From: an uncultured Coriobacteriaceae bacterium
GTDB lineage: Bacteria; Actinomycetota; Coriobacteriia; Coriobacteriales; Atopobiaceae
Direction of reading: 5' to 3'
DNA: 64,000 nucleotides
Assembly: GCA_902791035.1 (NCBI GenBank)
Contig: CADAUA010000002.1
Span: forward strand, 124,001-188,000
Part shown: positions 17,078-24,781 of the stretch, piece after piece
Layout of the letters: each line of letters begins with the position of its first letter
Numbering within the stretch: position 1 is the stretch's first letter
Made by a program: the position numbers and the translations under genes
Notes under the pieces: generated by a model
Databases searched by the model: none
What the model was told of the DNA's origin: nothing
The model's input: only the letters and a program-made list of their open reading frames with translations

Positions 17078-18196
17078 ATGGCAGAGAGGGACGTGGAGCG
17101 GCTGGCTGTGGAGCTCGCACGTGCTGGCATCGAGGGGGACCGGGCCCGCAGGCTCGCGGCGGGGGCGCCCGCCGACCTGTCGGGGCTGCTCAGGGACAAC
17201 GAGTCGATCGAGTCCCTGGACCTCTCCGCCTGGGACGTGTCTAGCGCGGAGGACATGAGCTGGATGTTCGAGGGCTGCGGGTCCCTCCAGCGCCTCGACG
17301 TCTCCGGCTGGGACGTGTCGCGCGCGGAGGACATGAGCGCGATGTTCTCCGGCTGCTCCTCGCTCGCGTCGCTCGACCTCTCCGGCTGGGACGTGTCGGG
17401 CGTCACGGACATGGGCTGGATGTTCGACGGCTGCTCCTCCCTCGGGTCCCTGGACCTCTCCGGCTGGGACGTGTCCGGCGTCACGAAAATGGGGCGGATG
17501 TTTCATTACTGCGCCTCCTTGGAGTCGCTCGGCGTCTCCAGTTGGGACGTGTCCGGCGTCACTAGCATGCCCATGATGTTCTGCGGCTGCTCCTCCCTAG
17601 GGTCGCTCGACGTCTCGGGCTGGGACGTCTCGCGCGTCACGGGCATGGGCGGCATGTTCGAGGGCTGCTCCTCCCTGGGCGCCCTCGACGTCTCGGGCTG
17701 GGACGTCTCGCGCGTCACGGACATGGACGAGATGTTCTGTGGCTGCTCCTCCCTCGAGTCCCTCGACGTCTCCGGCTGGGACGTCTCCCGCGCGAGCTGG
17801 ATGAGCAGGATGTTCGACGGCTGCTCCTCCCTCCGGTCCCTCGACGTCTCCGGCTGGGACACCTCCGGATGCCACGGCATGCCCTGGATGTTCTCCGACT
17901 GCGCGTCCCTCCAGCGCCTCGACCTCTCCGGCTGGGACGTCTCCAACGCCCGGGGCGAGTCCGACGACGAGGGCACGGCCGGCATGCTCGATGGCTGCGC
18001 CTCCCTCCGCGAGCTGCGCGTGCCCCGTGCGGGCTACCTGAGCTGCGAGGAGACCGGTGCCGCGGGCTCCATGCCGGCTGGCGCGCGGATAGTCATCCCT
18101 GCCGACCTCCTCGACAGGTACCGCGACGACTGGGGCGGCCACGGCTTCAGGCTGATCACGGCCGGCGAGTACGAGGGCCTGAGAGAGCGCTGCTAG
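17078..18196 (+). CDS. DUF285/BspA-like leucine-rich repeat protein, long paralogue
   Basis: A 372-residue protein with ten 26-residue DUF285 repeats (78-bp DNA period; pattern LDVSGWDVSRVTDMDEMF, then CGCSSLES). The head and tail are the same types as in its upstream neighbour: ERLAVELARAGIEGDRA at the start and PAGARIVIPADLLDRYRD near the end. It arose from the same ancestor by duplication, with repeat number changing from five to ten. No signal peptide or anchor is present. Each repeat contributes a Cys in a GCSSL or GCASL phrase, so the protein is cysteine-rich, which would suit a reducing cytoplasm or a metal-binding stack. Function unknown. Confidence 0.87.
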   Translation: MAERDVERLAVELARAGIEGDRARRLAAGAPADLSGLLRDNESIESLDLSAWDVSSAEDMSWMFEGCGSLQRLDVSGWDVSRAEDMSAMFSGCSSLASLDLSGWDVSGVTDMGWMFDGCSSLGSLDLSGWDVSGVTKMGRMFHYCASLESLGVSSWDVSGVTSMPMMFCGCSSLGSLDVSGWDVSRVTGMGGMFEGCSSLGALDVSGWDVSRVTDMDEMFCGCSSLESLDVSGWDVSRASWMSRMFDGCSSLRSLDVSGWDTSGCHGMPWMFSDCASLQRLDLSGWDVSNARGESDDEGTAGMLDGCASLRELRVPRAGYLSCEETGAAGSMPAGARIVIPADLLDRYRDDWGGHGFRLITAGEYEGLRERC

Positions 18197-18264
18197 GCCA
18201 CTCCCGAGACTTCTGGCCAACCTGCACCCGTCCCCGCCCTTATCGCGGAACCTCGGGTTCCTGC

Positions 18265-18381
18265 CTAGATGTCGTAGGGCGGAGACGCGATGACGTCCAT
18301 GGCTTCCTCAAAGGGGTCCAGGCCGGTCTCGTCGGGGCAGGCGTTGCTCGCAAAGCCGCGCCGTGCGTCTAGGAAGTTCAA
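18265..18381 (-). other. Possible small ORF or gene remnant
   Basis: Read on the minus strand, codons before the TAG at 18265-18267 give a protein-like stretch beginning NFLDARRGFASNACPDE and ending ASPPYDI. The only start in a sensible place is a TTG at 18381 (38 residues) without a clear ribosome site, and the open frame runs further upstream to the end of the hydrolase gene. It may be the 3' remnant of a lost gene or a tiny real gene. The remainder of the 18197-18437 gap shows nothing else. Confidence 0.25.
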
Positions 18382-18437
18382 TGTCCTATACGTGACATCC
18401 TGACGGCCATCGGCACCCGCTCCGAGCCGCCCGGCCG

Positions 18438-19697
18438 CTACCCCTGCCCCTCGTCCTTGTCACCGCGCCGGCGGGCCAGGACCTTCTCGGCCGTTTCCTG
18501 CCTGCGCACCAGGGCCTTGGTCGCGCCCTCGATCATGCGCTCCTGCATGGCCTCGGCCGCGTCGGCCAGGGCCTCGCCCAGCTGCTTGGCCACAGGCGCC
18601 ACGGCCTCCGCCACAGCACCTCCCACGGCACCGCCGGCGATGCCCCAGAGGAAGTTGGTCATGGTCTGGCGGTCGGCCTCGTCGAGCGAGTTGATGCTGG
18701 TCAGCGTGGCGTTTATCCCCGTCGGGCCGTGCGAGAGCATGGCGCCCATGTCGGTGATGCCGTTTGCCACCAGGGCGTCGTAGAGGTCGGTGAGGAGCTT
18801 CTCGCGTCCGGGCAGGTCGCGAGAGTCGATGAGCTGGGTGAAGGCCTGGTTCACGCGCTCGGAGCCGTCGCGCAGGGCCTGCCCGCGCAGGAAGCTCCCG
18901 CGCATGACCTGCCATTCGACGGCGGAGTGCTCCATGACGCCGGTGCCTGCGGACTTGATGATCACGGGCTCCACGATGTGCGAGAAGAGCGAGCCCACCA
19001 CGGAGTACTCCGGAGTGTAGAGGTGCAGGCGGTCGCGCAGGCACTCCAGGGAGGAGAGGGGGATCACGTCGTCGCAGAAGCCGGGGGAGTCGTTGCACCA
19101 GACCTCCTGGACTCGGCCGCGGATGTGGCCCGAGCAGCGGGAGGCGGCGTAGGCGGCGAGGTTGCCGCCCTTGGAGTGGCCGCCTACGCGCAGGCGCGAC
19201 GTGCTGCGCGCGGCCACGCGCTCCAGGTAGTTGAGGGCGTGGAGCTGGGAGGGGATGATTCGATAGCTGATCTCGCAGTCCTCCAGCCAGCCGATGAGGG
19301 TGGAGTCCGTGCCGCGGAAGGAGACGTACTGGGTGCCGTCGGGCAGGTCGAAGGTCACGGCGCCAAACTGCTCGTGGCGGCGCTCGTCGAGCACGGCCTC
19401 GTAGTCGTGCACGAGGGCGCCCGAGAAGCGCCGGCCGGTCGAGGCCATGCGGGCCAGAAGGTCGTTCGTGCGGGGGGAGAGCAGGGGCCCCAGGTCGGCG
19501 GGGTCGCTTGCCGGGTGGAGGGCGGCGTAGCGGGTGGCGGCCTCTGCCACGGTGAGGGCGCTGCCGTCCTGGGGCAGGACGCTCTCGAGCGGGATGTAGG
19601 AGGCCTGGGCCAGGATGAGGTTGTCCACCTCGTTGAAGGGGATGGTCTGGAAGTCGAAGTTGCCGTACCAGTCCAGGTAGTCGAACATGTCTGCCAT
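18438..19697 (-). CDS. Mbeg1-like (DUF2974) alpha/beta-hydrolase
   Basis: The 419-residue protein has a lipase-like core with the nucleophile elbow GGHSKGGN (family G-X-S-X-G) and an upstream oxyanion region VSFRGTDSTLIGW. The N-terminus MADMFDYLDWYGNF is typical of Mbeg1-like/DUF2974 proteins of Firmicutes and Actinobacteria. The C-terminal ~90 residues are a low-complexity alanine-rich, then charged, segment, with a Gly/Ala stretch that might contact membrane. The substrate is unknown; lipase or esterase activity is an inference from the fold. The ATG has AGAAGGAG upstream. It is transcribed alone, convergent with the DUF285 genes. Confidence 0.82.
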   Translation of the reverse strand: MADMFDYLDWYGNFDFQTIPFNEVDNLILAQASYIPLESVLPQDGSALTVAEAATRYAALHPASDPADLGPLLSPRTNDLLARMASTGRRFSGALVHDYEAVLDERRHEQFGAVTFDLPDGTQYVSFRGTDSTLIGWLEDCEISYRIIPSQLHALNYLERVAARSTSRLRVGGHSKGGNLAAYAASRCSGHIRGRVQEVWCNDSPGFCDDVIPLSSLECLRDRLHLYTPEYSVVGSLFSHIVEPVIIKSAGTGVMEHSAVEWQVMRGSFLRGQALRDGSERVNQAFTQLIDSRDLPGREKLLTDLYDALVANGITDMGAMLSHGPTGINATLTSINSLDEADRQTMTNFLWGIAGGAVGGAVAEAVAPVAKQLGEALADAAEAMQERMIEGATKALVRRQETAEKVLARRRGDKDEGQG

Positions 19698-19874
19698 GGG
19701 TGCTCCTTCTCGCGGGTGTGATAGAGCTTATACCCAAGCAGGCGTGCCAAAAGTGTCTGGCGCTTCTGGCATGCGGGGACCCATGGTTACGCTTTGGGTC
19801 GGATTGTGCTGCGCCGGGTGCGGATGGCTAGGCTCTTATGCATTGCGTGCGGCTGCGACGAACGGAGGCATGCC

Positions 19875-21506
19875 ATGAGGACTCTGGGCCTGCGCGACAT
19901 CGTGGGGCCGATTATGGTGGGTCCCTCCTCCTCGCACACGGCGGGGGCGCTCCGCATCGCCGCCATGACGCGAGCCCTGCTCGACCGGCCACCGGCAGAC
20001 GTCACCTTCACGCTCTACGGGTCCTTCTCGCGCACCTACCGCGGCCATGGCACGGACCGCGCGCTGGTGGCGGGCCTCCTGGGCCTTGCAGCTGACGACC
20101 TGCGCATTCGCGACTCCTTTGCGCTGGCGGACGCCGCGGGGCTGAAATATCGCTTCAAGGTGGACGCTGTGACCAAGGTTCGCCACCCAAACACCGTGGA
20201 CATCCGCGTGACCGACGCGGCTGGCGACGTGCTGGATGTGCGCGGCGAGTCCGTGGGCGGCGGGGCGGCGCGCCTCACGCGGGTGGACGGCTTTGACGTG
20301 GACCTTACGGGGGAGTTCAACGCACTTATCTGCTACCAGTGCGACAAGCCCGGAACGCTGGGCTTCCTTGCCTCCACGCTGGGCGAGAACCACATAAACA
20401 TCGGCTCCGTCCTGCTCTTTCGCAACCATCGCGGGGGCGACGCCTTCAACGTCCTGGAGGTCGACAACCCCGTGCCACAGGCGGTGCTGGACCAGATCCT
20501 GGCCGACGACCGGGTCTATCGCGTGCGGGTCATGCCGGCGGCGGGCCTGGCGGTGGAGGAGGGCTGTGGGGATGCGCCGGCCATCGCGCTGGCCCCAGCC
20601 GAGGCGGAGGCGCGTTTCCGCGAGGTGGACTTCGAGGACGGGGCGGGCCTGCTGGCGTATGCGGAGGCGGCCGGCGTCACGCTGGGTCAGGCCTTCCTGG
20701 TGCGCGAGGGCCTGCGCCTGGCCATGCAGGGACAAGGGCGCGACACCAGCCGCGCGTACCTGTTGCGTGCCTTGGGGGTCATGCGGGACTCCGTGCGGGG
20801 GCCGCTGGCGGAGACGCCCGCGACCATGGGCGGGCTCATCGGTGGCGAGGCGCGCCTGCTGGACGGGTTTCTCGCTCGCGAGGGCGCCTGGGGCGAGAAG
20901 GACCCGGACGTCTACGGGCGGGCGGCGGCCTACGCCATGGCGGTGCTGGAGACAAACGCCTCCATGGGGCGAATCGTAGCTGCGCCCACGGCGGGCTCGG
21001 CAGGCGTGGTGCCTGGGGTTCTGTTGGCCCTGCAGGAGACGCGGGGGCTTGGCGACGACGCGCTGGTGGATGCGCTGGCCACGGCTGCCGCGGTGGGCTA
21101 CGTGGTCACGCGCAACGCCACGGTGGCCGGGGCAGAGGGCGGCTGCCAGGCGGAGATGGGCACGGCGAGCGCCATGGCGGCCGCTGCTGCGGCCCAGCTC
21201 CTGGGCGGGTCGGCGCGGCAGGCGCTTACGGCGGCGGCCATCGCCCTCACCAACATGCTGGGCCTGGTGTGCGACCCGGTGGGCGGCCTGGTGGAGGAGC
21301 CCTGCCAGAAGCGCAACGCGTCGGCGGCGGCAAATGCGCTGGTGAGCGCCCGGATGGCGCTCGCGGGCATCGCGCCTACGGCGCCCTTCGACGAGACGGT
21401 GGATGCCATGCGGCGCGTTGGCGCGGCGCTGCCCATGGAGCTGCGCGAGACTGCGCTGGGCGGCATCGCCACCTGCGCGAGCTGCGTCGCGCGCTGCCCG
21501 CGATAG
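19875..21506 (+). CDS. L-serine dehydratase, single chain with beta, ACT and alpha parts
   Basis: A 543-residue iron-sulfur L-serine dehydratase. Residues 1 to about 150 are the beta domain (GPIMVGPSSSHTAGA). An ACT domain follows (CDKPGTLGFLASTLGENHIN), then the alpha domain with ATMGGLIGGEA, PTAGSAGVVPGV and EGGCQAEMG. Cluster cysteines are in LVCDPVGGLVEEPCQKRN and near the C-terminus in ATCASC. It converts serine to pyruvate and ammonia with an oxygen-sensitive [4Fe-4S] cluster, a fermentation entry point in anaerobes. In many Gram-positives the alpha and beta parts are two genes (sdaAB, sdaAA); here they are fused. The ATG at 19875 has GGAGG upstream. Confidence 0.93.
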   Translation: MRTLGLRDIVGPIMVGPSSSHTAGALRIAAMTRALLDRPPADVTFTLYGSFSRTYRGHGTDRALVAGLLGLAADDLRIRDSFALADAAGLKYRFKVDAVTKVRHPNTVDIRVTDAAGDVLDVRGESVGGGAARLTRVDGFDVDLTGEFNALICYQCDKPGTLGFLASTLGENHINIGSVLLFRNHRGGDAFNVLEVDNPVPQAVLDQILADDRVYRVRVMPAAGLAVEEGCGDAPAIALAPAEAEARFREVDFEDGAGLLAYAEAAGVTLGQAFLVREGLRLAMQGQGRDTSRAYLLRALGVMRDSVRGPLAETPATMGGLIGGEARLLDGFLAREGAWGEKDPDVYGRAAAYAMAVLETNASMGRIVAAPTAGSAGVVPGVLLALQETRGLGDDALVDALATAAAVGYVVTRNATVAGAEGGCQAEMGTASAMAAAAAAQLLGGSARQALTAAAIALTNMLGLVCDPVGGLVEEPCQKRNASAAANALVSARMALAGIAPTAPFDETVDAMRRVGAALPMELRETALGGIATCASCVARCPR

Positions 21507-21583
21507 AGATTGTGGTCAGAGGTGCCCCTTGCTGCCCGCAGCAGAGCGTTGTATGCGGTGAGAGCGCAGCCTGCTTGCATGGG

Positions 21584-21710
21584 CTACTCGGGGTGGCCGG
21601 AAATAATCATGCACTTGGCGCGAGGAACCCAGAGCAATCCTGCGGCTTTGCTAAACATAACAGTGATATGAGCAACCAAGTGTATGATTATTTCCGGCCA
21701 CCCCGAGTAG
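21584..21710. mobile_element. 127-bp MITE-like element with 35-bp terminal inverted repeats
   Basis: The 35-base arm at 21584-21618 (beginning CTACTCGGGGTGGCCGGAAA) is repeated in reverse at 21676-21710 with a single mismatch. The 57-bp centre is AT-richer than the surroundings and has no gene. No clear target duplication is seen at the edges. The rest of the 21507-21850 gap between convergent sda and trmL genes holds no recognisable feature. A large transcription-stopping hairpin is the alternative. Confidence 0.65.
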
Positions 21711-21850
21711 ATGCCACCCGATTCTGGATACAGTTGGCCCGGATGGTGCAAACAGCCCGATGCAGGCCAGCGGAGTCCTCCGCTACGGGAGATAGAGGCG
21801 CTGATTCGTCCGTAGACTTGCCTCCTGCGTGCCGTCCGTGCCCGATTGCG

Positions 21851-22462
21851 CTACTCCAGACCCGCAAAGCCCGTTTGGCGTAGGGCCTCGTAGAGCACCA
21901 GGGCTACGGCGTTGGAGAGGTTGAGGCTCATGACGGTCCCTGCGCGCGGGTCCACGTAGTTGCCGCAGATGTCGCGCGCCAGCTCTGGGTGGAGCGCGTC
22001 GTGCTCCCGGTGCCAGACGGGGGCGTTGACCAGGGCGCTGTCGCTCCGCATGGGAATGCGCAGGCAGAGGCCCGGGTGAGCCGCGATGAGCTCTGCCGGC
22101 AGCCCCGTGCTCTCGCGGCCAAAGGCCAGCCAGTCGCCATCGGAGAAGCGGGCGTCGGCGTAGCGGGTGGCGCCGGCCTTGGTGAGCAGGTGCACGCCGG
22201 GGACCGCACCGCCCTTATTGCCAGGGCCAGCGACAAGGGCCTCGCGCACCTGGGGGTTTGCATCCAGGAACTCCTCCCATGAGCCATACGTCCGCACGTC
22301 CAGGCTCTGCCAGTATGCCTGCCCCGCCCGCCGTACGGCCCGCTCCCCAAGGTCGAAGCCGGGCGCCACCAAGTGCAGGCGCGCCCCCGCAATGACGCAG
22401 GTTCGGCCCACGTTTCCTGTGTTTGCGGGTATCTCCGGCTGCACGAGCACGACGTTGAGCAT
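21851..22462 (-). CDS. trmL: tRNA (cytidine(34)-2'-O)-methyltransferase TrmL-like
   Basis: A 203-residue SPOUT methyltransferase. Family motifs are VLVQPEIPANTGNVGRTC at the N-terminus, FGRESTGLP in the middle, and SLNLSNAVALVLYEALRQ at the C-terminal knot. Members methylate the wobble ribose in tRNA-Leu isoacceptors using S-adenosylmethionine. The protein is about 45 residues longer than E. coli TrmL; the extra length lies between the first motif and the FGRES motif. The start is the ATG at 22462 with GGAG eight bases upstream; a GTG at 22471 overlapping the kinase stop is possible. Confidence 0.87.
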   Translation of the reverse strand: MLNVVLVQPEIPANTGNVGRTCVIAGARLHLVAPGFDLGERAVRRAGQAYWQSLDVRTYGSWEEFLDANPQVREALVAGPGNKGGAVPGVHLLTKAGATRYADARFSDGDWLAFGRESTGLPAELIAAHPGLCLRIPMRSDSALVNAPVWHREHDALHPELARDICGNYVDPRAGTVMSLNLSNAVALVLYEALRQTGFAGLE

Positions 22463-22467
22463 GGGCC

Positions 22468-23838
22468 TCACTCCGCTCTGGGTGTCCCGGCCTCCGGCAC
22501 GGGCAGCATCACGTTGAGGTGGAAGACATCCCCCACCACGCGCACGGCCATGGTGCCGTCGTAGCGCTCGGCCACGTGGCGCATGGACCGGGTGCCAAAG
22601 CCGTGGTTGCGCTCGTCGCCCTTGCTCGTACGCGGCAGGCCGTCCTCGCCCAGGGCAAGCCCGCCCGCAAAGCGATTCTCCACATGGATGCTGGCCATGC
22701 CCGCGGCCTCGCGTACCACCAAGCTGATGGACCTCTGGCCCTGAGGCACGCGTCGCGAGGCCTCGATGGCGTTGTCCAGCGCGTTGCCAAAGAGCGAGTA
22801 GATGTCGGCCGGCGCCATGAAGGCCAGGGCCGTGCCGTCGCAGATCCGGCTGAAGGCGATCCCCTCGCGCTCGCAGACCAGGCCCTTCTCGCTGAGGATG
22901 GTGTCCAGGGCGTCGTTTCCCGTCTGCACGCGGCTGTCGTAGATGCTCACCTCGTGCGCGATGTCGGCCAGGACCGCCCCGTCCACGGCTGCCCCACCCG
23001 CGGAGAGCTCGCGGATCTGATGCCGGATGTCATGACACTTGATGTTTATGGCCTCGATGTTCTCTTTGCTCTGGGCATACTGGCGCCGCTCGGCGGCAAG
23101 AAGGGCGTCCGCCGCAGCGGCCTCCTCGCGCAGGTGGCTTCCCACGAGGAGCCCATAGGCCCCGGCGAGCACTGCCACGCACACGATGCCGTGCACGACG
23201 CGCAGGGCCAGGACCAGGTCGAGCGGGGTCTCAGCCTCCGTCAGGGCCTTGTTGAGCACATCAAAGAAGATCACGGCGAGAAACACGAGCACCAGCAGGG
23301 CCACCGTGAAGCGCTCATGGGGAATCTCGAGTCCGTGCTGGCGGATGGGAATCACCATGAGGCGCCAAGCCGCGGCGAGGGCAATGGCCCCGCAGACGAG
23401 CTCGATGGCCACAGTAGGCCCCAGCGGCACGCCGGCGGTGGGACCACGGGCAATGATCGTTTCGAGGAAATCCGCCGAGCTGCTGGCCAGGTTCTGCGTG
23501 ACGTAGCCACACAGACAGAGGAAGACGGCCTGTAGGATGTCCACCCGCATGGTGGCGGAGAGCACGACGGCGAGGATCACGAGTATGGCGCACCAGTAGG
23601 CCGTGGTGGCCGCGGCGCTGGCGAGCGTGCTTGGCAGCTGGTCAAGCCGTGTGCGCGCAAAGACGAACACCGACGTCACCATGGCAAACAGGAGCAGGCC
23701 CGAGACGCGCGCAAAGGAGCGGGCGTCGCCGCGCCCGGACCGCTCAAGCCCCGAGCAGAACATGCCCACGCATAGGCATAGCTGGGCCAGCGCGATTGCC
23801 GTCTCCGTCAGCGGTCGGACCGTCTCCGCGGGTGTCAT
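22468..23838 (-). CDS. GHKL-domain sensor histidine kinase (AgrC/ComD type)
   Basis: A 456-residue kinase with about seven hydrophobic N-terminal segments (to residue ~240), a phospho-acceptor region CHDIRHQIRELS, and a C-terminal GHKL ATPase with SLFGNALDNAIEASR and a final GFGTRSM. This layout matches peptide-pheromone receptors (AgrC/ComD). Its ATG overlaps the stop of the LytTR regulator gene (ATGA), so the two make one signalling unit. No agrB- or agrD-like gene or short peptide gene is visible nearby, so the ligand is unknown. Its stop in turn nearly overlaps trmL. Confidence 0.9.
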   Translation of the reverse strand: MTPAETVRPLTETAIALAQLCLCVGMFCSGLERSGRGDARSFARVSGLLLFAMVTSVFVFARTRLDQLPSTLASAAATTAYWCAILVILAVVLSATMRVDILQAVFLCLCGYVTQNLASSSADFLETIIARGPTAGVPLGPTVAIELVCGAIALAAAWRLMVIPIRQHGLEIPHERFTVALLVLVFLAVIFFDVLNKALTEAETPLDLVLALRVVHGIVCVAVLAGAYGLLVGSHLREEAAAADALLAAERRQYAQSKENIEAINIKCHDIRHQIRELSAGGAAVDGAVLADIAHEVSIYDSRVQTGNDALDTILSEKGLVCEREGIAFSRICDGTALAFMAPADIYSLFGNALDNAIEASRRVPQGQRSISLVVREAAGMASIHVENRFAGGLALGEDGLPRTSKGDERNHGFGTRSMRHVAERYDGTMAVRVVGDVFHLNVMLPVPEAGTPRAE

Positions 23839-24551
23839 ACCGTCCCACCCAGGTACTCGGCGATGCGCCCCATGGCGGCGGGCTTCTTGCCGCGCGAGAA
23901 CCAGAGCTCCGAGCCGTCGGTCATGAGCAGGCGGTCCTTCTGCACGCGGTGGATCTTCTCCATGTTTGCCAGGCAGCTGGCGCTTATGCGCACGAAGGGG
24001 GCGTCGCCCAGCTGGCGCTCCACGCCGGCCAGGGTCCCGTGGGCTAGCAGGGGCTCGGAGCCATCCAGGTGGTAGAGAAGGTCGTGGTTGCGCACCTCCA
24101 CGCTCACCAAGTCCCGCAGCGCGACGACCGCCGTGGCCTCGCGGGTCTGCACCACGATGCTGCGGCCCCGGTTGCGGTCTACCATGCGGAGGGCCTTGTC
24201 TAACGCCATGGCCACCGAGCCGGGCGAGACGGGTTTGACGATGAAGTCCAGGGCATCCACCGCATAGCCGTGCACTGCGTACTGGGCCAGGTTGGTCACG
24301 AAGACCAGGGGCGTCTGCGCGTCGTGCTCGCGCAGGGCCTCGGCCGCCTCCATGCCGGTGAGACCCGGGAGGTCGATGTCGAGCAATATGAGGTCAAAGG
24401 TATGGGCGCGCTCTGCGAGCGAGAAGGCTGTGGCCTCGCGGGAGAGTGCTATCTGGATGCCGTGGGCCTTGGCGTAGGCCGCCACCTGGGCTGCCAGCGC
24501 CGCCGCCTCGGCATCGCTGTCCTCGACCATCAAGACCTTGTAGCTGCGCAT
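23835..24551 (-). CDS. LytTR-family response regulator
   Basis: A 238-residue regulator: receiver domain at residues 1-120 with the phospho-acceptor Asp in LILLDIDLPGLTG and Lys in FIVKPVSP, then a LytTR DNA-binding domain (VRISASCLANMEKIHRVQKD, LWFSRGKK). It is the first gene of a unit with the GHKL kinase. The start is ATG 24551 with GGGGAGG upstream. LytTR regulators bind paired direct repeats; the divergent upstream gap to the GH3 gene is a natural place for sites, but I could not identify a confident pair. It may regulate the GH3 gene or itself. Confidence 0.92.
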   Translation of the reverse strand: MRSYKVLMVEDSDAEAAALAAQVAAYAKAHGIQIALSREATAFSLAERAHTFDLILLDIDLPGLTGMEAAEALREHDAQTPLVFVTNLAQYAVHGYAVDALDFIVKPVSPGSVAMALDKALRMVDRNRGRSIVVQTREATAVVALRDLVSVEVRNHDLLYHLDGSEPLLAHGTLAGVERQLGDAPFVRISASCLANMEKIHRVQKDRLLMTDGSELWFSRGKKPAAMGRIAEYLGGTV

Positions 24552-24781
24552 GTGCTGCCTCCCCTGTGCCCATGGTAGCGTACACTTCCGCGCCTTTGAG
24601 CCGCGGTCCCTACCGAGGCCGTCGCAAAAGGGAGTGACCCCTCCATGTGCGACATTTGGAGGTTGCAAATTTCGAACCGGGAAGCGCCGATTGCGAAGCG
24701 GCCCACACGGCCGCCGAGCCAAAACGTACCTTGACCCTGCCAAGAATCTGCAAGATGTGCACGATGGGAAAGGGGAAGCAA

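Noticed and set aside
22468-24551. Peptide pheromone genes for the AgrC-like kinase
   Set aside because: No AgrB-like protease or small precursor peptide is found next to the kinase or in the 24552-24781 gap.
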